From an uncultured Opitutales bacterium (GTDB lineage: Bacteria > Verrucomicrobiota > Verrucomicrobiia > Opitutales > Seribacteraceae), in the NCBI GenBank assembly GCA_905612515.1, contig CAJQSI010000036.1, positions 1 to 46,672 on the forward strand: DNA of 46,672 nt, in the 5' to 3' direction. The position numbers and the translations under genes were made by a program. The notes under the pieces are model-generated. The model searched no databases. It was not told the DNA's origin and saw only the letters and a list, made by a program, of their open reading frames with translations. The first letter of the stretch is position 1; each line of letters starts with the position of its first letter. Positions 34,149 to 41,585 of the stretch are shown here, in pieces.

Positions 34149-35051
34149 TCAGTCAATGGAAAAATAGTTCGACGACTGGTATACGCCAGAACTTTGTTTG
34201 ACGATTTGCATGAGAAGATCGTTTGCGAGACTGCTGGCTCCGAATCGGAACAGTTTCGGCGTTAGCCAGCGATTGCCAAGGGTTTCACGGAGCATAACTA
34301 GATAACGAATGGCGATCTTTGAATTGGAGATTCCTCCTGCTGGTTTCATGCCCACGATTTTTCCTGTTTCTTGAAAGTGGTCGCGAATGGCTTCCAGCAT
34401 GACGAGCGTAACTTCCATGGTGGCCGCAGGTTGCACCTTGCCGGTGGAAGTTTTTATGAAGTCGGCTCCGGCATGGATGGCGATATCACTAGCTTTACGA
34501 ACGTTTTCAAGAGTGTACAGCTCGCCTGTTTCCAAAATGACTTTTAAGTGAGCCTCTCCGCAGGCTTCTTTTACCGCCACAATTTCGTCGGTTACGTATT
34601 GGTAATCACCTGCCAGAAAACGTCCCCTAGAAATGACCATGTCGATTTCTTGCGCTCCATGTCGAACCGCTCCTTTCGTTTGCCTAATGCGTAAAGAAAG
34701 ATCGTCCTGCCCGCTAGGGAAACTGGTGGCCACGGCAGCTACCTTGACCCCGCAATCGTTCAATTCCTCTCGGGCCACCTTGACCATCGTAGGGTAGACG
34801 CATACTGCGGCCACAGTGGGGAGGTCGGGCAGATCGACGTGCAAGTGGCGAGCCTTGTAGCAGAGTCGTCTCACCTTGTCTTCGGTATCTTTCCCTTCGA
34901 GCGTGGTGAGGTCTATCATGGACAAGGCAAGTTTGAGAGCCTCCATCTTGGATGACTTCTTTATGCTTCTTGTGCAGAATCTTGCCACACGCTCGGCTAC
35001 TCCGACGCTGTCGATGGGAGGTGAGTTGGCAAGTGTGGCACTAAGACTCAT
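34149..35051 (-). CDS. deoC: Deoxyribose-phosphate aldolase
   Basis: 300 residues, class I aldolase that splits 2-deoxyribose-5-phosphate into glyceraldehyde-3-phosphate and acetaldehyde. Active-site residues are D137 in EIDMVISRG, the Schiff-base lysine K200 in FIKTSTGK and K236 in GMKPAGGIS; K170 in LKVILETGEL is also in place. It is longer than E. coli DeoC (259 residues) by an N-terminal helix region, as in the longer DeoC branch of higher organisms and some bacteria. It opens the deoC-ALDH-ALDH-like unit; acetaldehyde made here can be oxidised by the next gene product. Confidence 0.95.
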   Translation of the reverse strand: MSLSATLANSPPIDSVGVAERVARFCTRSIKKSSKMEALKLALSMIDLTTLEGKDTEDKVRRLCYKARHLHVDLPDLPTVAAVCVYPTMVKVAREELNDCGVKVAAVATSFPSGQDDLSLRIRQTKGAVRHGAQEIDMVISRGRFLAGDYQYVTDEIVAVKEACGEAHLKVILETGELYTLENVRKASDIAIHAGADFIKTSTGKVQPAATMEVTLVMLEAIRDHFQETGKIVGMKPAGGISNSKIAIRYLVMLRETLGNRWLTPKLFRFGASSLANDLLMQIVKQSSGVYQSSNYFSID

Positions 35052-35145
35052 GCTTATGTTGGGGCAGGAATTTTGAAGTTCCGAAAGGTATGATCAAGCG
35101 ACTATTGTTACACTCAATTGGCCATCGGTCAATTCTCGGAAGACT

Positions 35146-37050
35146 CTAATTTTTAATGACTGTGAGTCTACGAGGAATGAATTGTTGTAACTTGGAGATT
35201 TTGCATGTTGTTACCATTTTAAGGGCGGCTGCAGGGTTTGCGGAGACGGCACTCTCTATCCCGTACCAAAGCATCAGCGGGAAGACAGGGTCTTCGTTCA
35301 AATCTTTTCTTTCCCCCAGTGCGGTAGCCAAAGGCCAGCGTTGCTCTAGAGGTAGCTTTCGCATAGCGGATGCAAGGTAAAGTCGCACAAGGCCGGAATG
35401 TTCTGTTTTTGCGAGCGAGGTGAAGAGGTCAATTGTCTCAAGGTTCGGGGCCCCCAAGTCGACGAGCAACTGAATAGCCCAGACACGTATGTGTTCTTCC
35501 TTATGCCCGAGCAGGGGCAAGAGCCGTTTTACATCTAGTTCTCCCATGCCGTAGAGGCACCAGATTGCTCGCAGTTTGCGTGTGACGTTGGGATTCTTTG
35601 CCAAGATCTCCTCAAGTCTTTGTTTAGCGTCCGTGAGGTCTTTCCCCTTTTCGGCTCTTTCTTGAAGAATGCGTCGAGCGTGACGTACGAGACGTTCGTT
35701 TGAGTTAAGTTGTAGCTCGGCCAGTTCGATGGAGTCCAGTTTCTTCAAGTTGATGCTCTTGGCCTTGGTTTCTCCGTAGGCAATTCGATAAATTCGCCCC
35801 GACGAGCGATGGAGCCCGTCGTTTTCATGGCATTCCCCGACATCCGACCAGTCCAGCAGATAAACGGAACCGTCGAACCCGTAGTCCAACTCCACACCAC
35901 GAAACCAGAGGTCCTTTACCTTGAGGAAATCAGCTTCGTGTTTTCCCACATAGCTCGCTCCGCTTCTTTCGAGTCGTTCGCAGTTGAGTCGTCGACCGTG
36001 AAAATTTGCGGTGAACAATTTGCCTCTGTACTTGGCGGGCCAGTTGTCTCCCTGATAAATCATCATGCCGCAGTGAGCGTGTCCGCCACCGGCTTCGTCA
36101 GTGCTGAGAGTGAGACCAGTTTTTTTTAAGTCTGCCCATTTTTCTCGGCCTATGTCCCAGTGGAAGTGATCTCCGGTTTGCTGGATCAATTCGTAGAGGT
36201 GAGGGTTGAAGTGTTGTCCGTACATGCGTTCATAGTATGCTCCGGGGACTCCGTGCCAAAGGTGACCGATCACAGTGTTAATGAAAAAAAGCTGACCGTG
36301 CTCGTCCCAGTCGTGTCCCCACGAATTAGTGGTGCCTTCGCAGACGAGCTCGAATATGTGTCGGGTTGGATGGTAGCGCCAAATGCAGCAACGCAATTTC
36401 ACGCGGGTTTCGTCCGGGGTTCCCGGTTTTCCCACCTTGGATGTGTCCAAGATGCCATGGCGCCCGTACAGCCAACCGTCGGGTCCCCACTTTAGGCCAT
36501 TCACGATGTTGTGTCGCACCTTGCCGGAATGCCAGCCATCGAGAAGCACTGTATGTGCGCCATCGGGTTTGTCGTCGGCGTTCTTATCTGGAATGAAGAT
36601 GAAATCGGGAGCACAGGTAGCCCATACCCCGCCAAAACCCAGAGCGATGCTTGTGAGGCGTTGCAAACCGTCATGAAACACTTTCCTTTTGTCGAACTTG
36701 CCGTCGCCGTCGGTGTCCTCAAAAATGACGATGCGGTCACGTAACTCTGTATTGTAGATCAACTTGCGGTCGGCGTACGTGTAGCACTCGGCGACCCACA
36801 AGCGCCCGCGGTCGTCGAAAGTCATGGCGATGGGTTGGCGTACGTCGGGTTCGGCCGCGAAAACATTTACCTTGAAACCCTCAGGTAAAGAGAAGCTCGC
36901 TGCACTTTCCTCGGGAGAAGGTAGTTTGAGATCGGTTTTTTGGGTATCGGGTGGTTCAGGGAACTTTTGGGCGTGAACCAGTGAACCGATCATTAGGAAA
37001 CTCAACCCGAGGGCTTGCCCAAAAGTCTTCATTCCCAATGAGATAGTCAT
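35146..37050 (-). CDS. Propeller/HEAT protein of the Pirellula/Verrucomicrobium dehydrogenase family, lacking the cytochrome end
   Basis: About 634 residues from an ATG at 37050 (a TTG at 37062 and an ATG at 37032 are alternatives; all give a signal peptide ending SLVHAQ). The N-terminal domain has the family motifs FAAEPDVRQPIAMTFDDRGR, LWVAECYTYADRK and FEDTDGDGKFDKRKVFHDGL. The propeller continues to about residue 430, followed by helical HEAT repeats (LVRHARRILQERAEKGKDL, HIRVWAIQLLVDLGAPN). The protein stops after FIPRR and a few unrelated residues. Relatives usually continue for several hundred residues and carry a C-terminal CxxCH cytochrome domain; none is present here. Confidence 0.8.
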   Translation of the reverse strand: MTISLGMKTFGQALGLSFLMIGSLVHAQKFPEPPDTQKTDLKLPSPEESAASFSLPEGFKVNVFAAEPDVRQPIAMTFDDRGRLWVAECYTYADRKLIYNTELRDRIVIFEDTDGDGKFDKRKVFHDGLQRLTSIALGFGGVWATCAPDFIFIPDKNADDKPDGAHTVLLDGWHSGKVRHNIVNGLKWGPDGWLYGRHGILDTSKVGKPGTPDETRVKLRCCIWRYHPTRHIFELVCEGTTNSWGHDWDEHGQLFFINTVIGHLWHGVPGAYYERMYGQHFNPHLYELIQQTGDHFHWDIGREKWADLKKTGLTLSTDEAGGGHAHCGMMIYQGDNWPAKYRGKLFTANFHGRRLNCERLERSGASYVGKHEADFLKVKDLWFRGVELDYGFDGSVYLLDWSDVGECHENDGLHRSSGRIYRIAYGETKAKSINLKKLDSIELAELQLNSNERLVRHARRILQERAEKGKDLTDAKQRLEEILAKNPNVTRKLRAIWCLYGMGELDVKRLLPLLGHKEEHIRVWAIQLLVDLGAPNLETIDLFTSLAKTEHSGLVRLYLASAMRKLPLEQRWPLATALGERKDLNEDPVFPLMLWYGIESAVSANPAAALKMVTTCKISKLQQFIPRRLTVIKN

Positions 37051-37109
37051 ATCTTTCGGCAAGGCAAGCGTGTACAGGGAATGGATCCGATTCTTTTGCT
37101 TGATTCGGC

Positions 37110-38606
37110 TTACTTCCGTGGTTTCTTTTTCTTTTCTTTATCTTTCGAGGAGGATGGTAGCTCGTCTTGCCTGATATCCACTTCCCTAATCTGTTTTTGG
37201 AGTTCCTTTTCCAGGCGTTTGACGACAGCTTTGTTTTCGGTGTTGGCAGCGACGTTATGGACTTGGTCTGGGTCGGTTTCGCGATCGAATAGTTCTGCGG
37301 GGTGGCCCTCGAGTTTGAGGTAGGTGTAACGCTTGGTGCGTATGCCGTAATGATTTGGGGCTCCCCAATAGGAGTAAAACTGGGATTGGCGCCAGTCGGT
37401 AGGGGATTTGCCCTGAAGCAAGGAAACCATGCTGCGTCCCTGCATGGGGGCAGGGGCTTTCAGTCCGGCCAGTTCCAATAGGGTGGGGGCGAGGTCAACG
37501 TTTATGCAAAGGTCCTGATTCACAGTGCCCGGCTTGATCATTCGAGGATAGCGAATGAGGAAAGGCATCCTCATGGATGTCTCGAGGATAAGCCTCTTGT
37601 CGTAGAAGCCGTGTTGGCCGAGCCAGTACCCTTGGTCGGCGGTGTAGATGACGATGGTGTCCTCGGTGAGTTTTTCCTGGTCCAAATAATCGAGAACCCG
37701 CTTTAGGTTGTCGTCGTTTCCGGTAATGCAGCGGACATACTTGTGGATCATGTGCTGGTAGGCCACGCGAATCCTTTCCTTGTCGCTCTTTGGGTCGTGT
37801 TTCCACATCTCGTTCGGCGCTTTGTCTTTCAAGTGACGGAAGTAATAGGCATTGCCTTCCTTGGTTTGCTTGGGATTGCCGCCGGAAAGCAACATGTGAA
37901 ACTTGGTTCTTTTGAGGAACTCCTTCTTGAGGTTCGAGTCGCTGCGATGAACATCTTCGTAGAGGGTGGGCGGTTCGGCGATGGGAACCCCCGCGAGCAG
38001 TTCATCGTAGCGGGCGGCATGGCCGTATTCATGGTGCGGAGCCTTGAACTGAAGGCTCAGTAGAAAAGGCTTTTTCTTATCCCTTGCCTTGAGCCAATCC
38101 ATGGCGACGTCGGTGTAGACGTCGGTTGAGTAACCTTTCCGTTTCCATGTGCCTTCGCTGCCACTGAAAGTCGGGTCGAAGTATTTTCCCTGACCCTTGA
38201 CCACCATATGTTTTTCGTACCCCTTGGGTGGGCTCTTGAGGTGCCACTTGCCGACCAACCAAGTTTGGTAGCCGGCTTTTTGCAGCTCGATAGGGTATTG
38301 GGGAGAATCGTAGTTTATGCCGCCGTTAAGTCCGAGGACACCGTTTTTGTGGCTGTATTGTCCGGTTAGGATGGAGGCTCTGCTGGGTGAGCAAATGGAA
38401 TTGGCGCAAGTGAAGTGATCGAAGCGCATGCCTTCCTTGGCCAAGCGGTCGATGGTCGGTGTTTTTGAAAAGTTCTTTAGATAAGTTCCGTAAGCCGAGA
38501 TGGCCTCGAAGGCATGGTCGTCTACCAGCACCACCACCATGTTGGGCTTGGAGTTTCCACAAAGGGAAATCATCCAGATAGGAAATATCGTAAAGAAAGG
38601 TTTCAT
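37110..38606 (-). CDS. Sulfatase (formylglycine-dependent)
   Basis: 498 residues with a signal peptide (first ~17). The sulfatase signature CSPSRASILTG begins at C72, the residue that is matured to formylglycine; the calcium-binding pair is D29/D30 in VVLVDDHAF. Further active-site stretches are LVGKWHLKSPPKGYEKH, the FKAPHHEYG histidines and IYTADQGYWLGQHGFYDKR. It should release sulfate from a sugar sulfate in the periplasm; the C-terminal YWGAPNHYGIRTKRYTYLKL is like those of glucosamine-6-sulfatase-type S1 members, but the substrate is not fixed. It lies 61 nt downstream of the PQQ-like propeller gene. An anaerobic or FGE-type maturase is not in the window. The C-terminus is a lysine-rich tail. 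Confidence 0.92.
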   Translation of the reverse strand: MKPFFTIFPIWMISLCGNSKPNMVVVLVDDHAFEAISAYGTYLKNFSKTPTIDRLAKEGMRFDHFTCANSICSPSRASILTGQYSHKNGVLGLNGGINYDSPQYPIELQKAGYQTWLVGKWHLKSPPKGYEKHMVVKGQGKYFDPTFSGSEGTWKRKGYSTDVYTDVAMDWLKARDKKKPFLLSLQFKAPHHEYGHAARYDELLAGVPIAEPPTLYEDVHRSDSNLKKEFLKRTKFHMLLSGGNPKQTKEGNAYYFRHLKDKAPNEMWKHDPKSDKERIRVAYQHMIHKYVRCITGNDDNLKRVLDYLDQEKLTEDTIVIYTADQGYWLGQHGFYDKRLILETSMRMPFLIRYPRMIKPGTVNQDLCINVDLAPTLLELAGLKAPAPMQGRSMVSLLQGKSPTDWRQSQFYSYWGAPNHYGIRTKRYTYLKLEGHPAELFDRETDPDQVHNVAANTENKAVVKRLEKELQKQIREVDIRQDELPSSSKDKEKKKKPRK

Positions 38607-38667
38607 CTTTTTACTTACTGAAGAAATTGCCGCGACGTAACATTTTTTAACGACTCCTTGAGGAACA

Positions 38668-40197
38668 TCATTTTTCTCGGATACAAATCAACTCCTTCAG
38701 CGTGCGAGCATATATTCTGCCATTGGCATAGGACAAAGATGAAAGTGACCAGGTTTCGCCAGCGGGCCCTAGATCGCTAATGGAGAGAAGTGCCTTTTCA
38801 TCGAGTGTTTTCGCATTCCATTTCAGCACGTAGACCATGCCGGTCATCGTCGGGAAATAAATCTTTTCGCCTACCACTATTGGACTAGCTGCGGAAACAT
38901 GACCCCAACCGTTACCTGCATTGCGCTTGTCTTGTGTGGCTCGAAAGCCGTTGGCGTTCTTCATGTCGTTCGGCAAGGCTTTTTGCCAGTTCGTCACATC
39001 GGGTTTACCTACCTTCCGAATTACTTGAGCAGGTACCTGCAGGTATTCGACCTTGTTCGTTCTGATGTTCACTCGACCAATCATGAAGCCGCTGAAAGAA
39101 CGGAAATAATGGTAATCTTCGATCAGAAGGTTGGTCATGTAAGTGATTGTCTTTTTGGCCTTTGCCATTCGTTGTTTTTCTCGAGTCACGTACTTGCCGT
39201 TTTCCAACCGGCATATGGTTACGTCTTCAGTCAATGAAACCGCTCCCTTTCGCTTTCCGGTTTTTATATCAAGTACAAGGTGCTCTTTCCCGACGAACAA
39301 CATTGCGGAGTCTTTGTTCCAGTTTGCATTTTGCACGGCTTGATATTTGGTGATTTCGGCATCCCAAATTCGTTTGCCGTTGGTTGCATCTAAAAGTGAT
39401 AGGCCGTATGGTTCTTCGGGCGGATGATGTCCGCCGCCCCGACCAGTCAGTATGGCGTGATTACCATTTGCCAGTTTTCCTGAGATGGAAGTCGAGTGTA
39501 TACTTGTGGCCGATTCTGCCTGCCAACATCGCTTGCCGTTTGCGAATTTGTAGGCTTGTAGATAGGTCCAGTACTCTCGACCACGGCCTAGTGAATGCGA
39601 ACCGGCTTTTGTCGTGACTGTCACAGGTAAATCGTAACGTGGTGCATGCACAAGGACGACGTTCCCGTCGATAATTAGCGGCTCGTGCTGGCGTGCATGG
39701 TGCCTTCCAAAGGGTGTCCATTTGTGTGACCATTGTTCTACTCCTGCAAAATCAAAAGCCTTTACTGTGCCACCGACGTTCGTGAACACCACACGCTCGT
39801 CATCCGCCACCGGCGATGCAGCCGTGTTGTCGCTGAAGAGACTTGATAAGTCGGTTGTTCGCGTACCGGGAATTTCACGTCGCCATAGTTCTTTCCCTGT
39901 CGTGGCATCGAAGCACAAGCCGAGTATCAACGAACCAGTCTCTGTGTCTTTGTTTATGACTTCGTGAGAGGTGACGAATGCAAGACCATCGGAAATAATT
40001 ACCGAGCCTTGGCCCGCATTAGGCAAAGGTACCTTCCAGTCTATGTTTTGATCTCTCGAGGCACTGAAGGAAGAGGGGGCCTTGCCTTCTGCGATGAAGT
40101 TTTCATTCGGGCCCGCAGCCTGGGGCCACTGGTCGGAATACCCGTCAATTGGACACAACAGGAATACCGTGAAAAGCAGGGGAATGAGCTTCGCCAT
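38668..40197 (-). CDS. Secreted PQQ-like beta-propeller protein
   Basis: 509 residues; signal peptide (MAKLIPLLFTVFLLCPIDGY) then QWPQAAGPNENF. Propeller blades show LCFDATTGKELWRREIPGTR, AFDFAGVEQWSHKW, ANGKRCWQAESA, LLDATNGKRIWDAEI and LDIKTGKRKGAVSL. A helix-containing insertion sits around residues 330-420. The start codon is one nucleotide after the stop of the DUF1501 gene, so the two are coupled. Its job is probably to assist the PSD1/DUF1501 system in the periplasm; no enzymatic activity can be read directly. Confidence 0.82.
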   Translation of the reverse strand: MAKLIPLLFTVFLLCPIDGYSDQWPQAAGPNENFIAEGKAPSSFSASRDQNIDWKVPLPNAGQGSVIISDGLAFVTSHEVINKDTETGSLILGLCFDATTGKELWRREIPGTRTTDLSSLFSDNTAASPVADDERVVFTNVGGTVKAFDFAGVEQWSHKWTPFGRHHARQHEPLIIDGNVVLVHAPRYDLPVTVTTKAGSHSLGRGREYWTYLQAYKFANGKRCWQAESATSIHSTSISGKLANGNHAILTGRGGGHHPPEEPYGLSLLDATNGKRIWDAEITKYQAVQNANWNKDSAMLFVGKEHLVLDIKTGKRKGAVSLTEDVTICRLENGKYVTREKQRMAKAKKTITYMTNLLIEDYHYFRSFSGFMIGRVNIRTNKVEYLQVPAQVIRKVGKPDVTNWQKALPNDMKNANGFRATQDKRNAGNGWGHVSAASPIVVGEKIYFPTMTGMVYVLKWNAKTLDEKALLSISDLGPAGETWSLSSLSYANGRIYARTLKELICIREK

Positions 40198-40198
40198 G

Positions 40199-41584
40199 TT
40201 AGGCGATTAGTTCGCTGATTATTTCTCCGCCGAATTGGCTGAGTTGCTTGTAACGGCCACCGTGGAAGAAGGTCAGTTTATTGTCGTCCAGTCCGAGAAG
40301 GTGGAGCAGCGTTACATGTAAGTCACGAATGGGATGAGCCACCTCGACGGCTCCCGAGCCCAATTCGTCGGTTGCCCCGACGATGGCACCACGCTTGACC
40401 CCTCCGCCAGCCATGAGCATGGTCATGGCTTGATTGTTGTGGCCGCGGCCGATTGCGTAGACTCCCCCTCGACGGTTGTTGTCGGGGGTTCTCCCGAATT
40501 CGCCGAGCCAAAGAACAAGCGTATCCTCAAGCATGCCCCGATCCTTCAAGTCCTTGATTAGGGCTGTCATGGGTTGGTCCACACTCTTGATGCGGGCGGC
40601 GTGGGCGCGCTCGAGGTAGTCGTGGCTATCCCATCCGCCCGAGAAAACCTGCACGAAGCGAACGCCTTTCTCGACCAGTCGACGGGCCATCAGGCATTGC
40701 TTGCCGAATTCTGACGTCTCTTTCTGGTTTAAGCCATAGGCTTCCTTGGTCTTTTCTGTTTCTCCATCCAAGTCGATGACGCCGGGAACCTCCATTTGCA
40801 TACGGTAGGCCAACTCGTAGCTTTGCATGCGGGCTTCCAGATCGTCATGCTGGGGGTGCTTGGCCATATGGCGTTTGTTCAGGAAAGCCAGTTCGTCAAG
40901 TGTCTGTCTTTGGTGTTCCCGGGGCTTGTTGGAAGGAGCGTTCAGGTCCAGGATAGGTGAACCGGTAGGCCGGAGTCGCGTGCCTTGGTACTGCCCGGGA
41001 AGAAAACCGTTTGACCAGTTGCGCGATCCTCCTTGGGGCAGGGCAAGTTCGGTCATGACGACGTAGCCGGGAAGGTTTTGATTTACGGAACCCAGCCCGT
41101 AGTTGGCCCAAGCTCCAAGGGCCGGGTCGCCCCCGAGTCGGCTGCCCGTGTTCATGTGAAAGAGGGCTTCGGGATGATTAAGGGACTCGGCAAAGCAACC
41201 ACGGTAGTTACAAAGCTCGTCGGCCACTTTAGGGAGGTGTACCCATTGGTCACTCATGTCGAGACCCGACTGGCCGACTTTACGCGAACCGTAGGGGCTG
41301 CCGACATAGAACTTGTAGCCGTTGGCCAAGCTGCCGGGACGCTTGGATTCAGTTTTGTGAAGTTTGTTGAGTTTGGGCTTGGGGTCGAATGTGTCGACTT
41401 GGCTCGGGCCGCCTTCCATGAAGAGCATGATGACGTTCTTGGCCTTGGGTTCGTGCATAGGCTTTTTCGCCCCGCCAATCTCCTTGGCTACCAAGTCGGT
41501 CATGGCCAAAGCCCCGAGAGACGAGTTCAGTCCATAGAGAAAATCACGACGATTGAGTTCGGGAAAGAGAAATGGGTTCTTCAT
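40199..41584 (-). CDS. DUF1501 family protein, Tat-exported, paired with PSD1 cytochrome
   Basis: 461 residues. I place the start at the ATG at 41584 because it follows the PSD1 stop by one nucleotide and gives the family N-terminus ELNRRDFLYGLNSSLGALAM with a twin-arginine motif; longer in-frame extensions overlap PSD1. Family motifs are FMEGGPSQVDTFDPKP, AYGLNQKETSEFGKQCLMARR, FSGGWDSHDYLE, WLGEFGRTPDNNRRGG and GRGHNNQAMTMLMAGGG. DUF1501 proteins have a sulfatase/phosphatase-like core and occur almost always beside PSD1 proteins in PVC genomes; the reaction is not known. Neighbour genes are coupled on both sides. Confidence 0.9.
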   Translation of the reverse strand: MKNPFLFPELNRRDFLYGLNSSLGALAMTDLVAKEIGGAKKPMHEPKAKNVIMLFMEGGPSQVDTFDPKPKLNKLHKTESKRPGSLANGYKFYVGSPYGSRKVGQSGLDMSDQWVHLPKVADELCNYRGCFAESLNHPEALFHMNTGSRLGGDPALGAWANYGLGSVNQNLPGYVVMTELALPQGGSRNWSNGFLPGQYQGTRLRPTGSPILDLNAPSNKPREHQRQTLDELAFLNKRHMAKHPQHDDLEARMQSYELAYRMQMEVPGVIDLDGETEKTKEAYGLNQKETSEFGKQCLMARRLVEKGVRFVQVFSGGWDSHDYLERAHAARIKSVDQPMTALIKDLKDRGMLEDTLVLWLGEFGRTPDNNRRGGVYAIGRGHNNQAMTMLMAGGGVKRGAIVGATDELGSGAVEVAHPIRDLHVTLLHLLGLDDNKLTFFHGGRYKQLSQFGGEIISELIA

Positions 41585-41585
41585 A

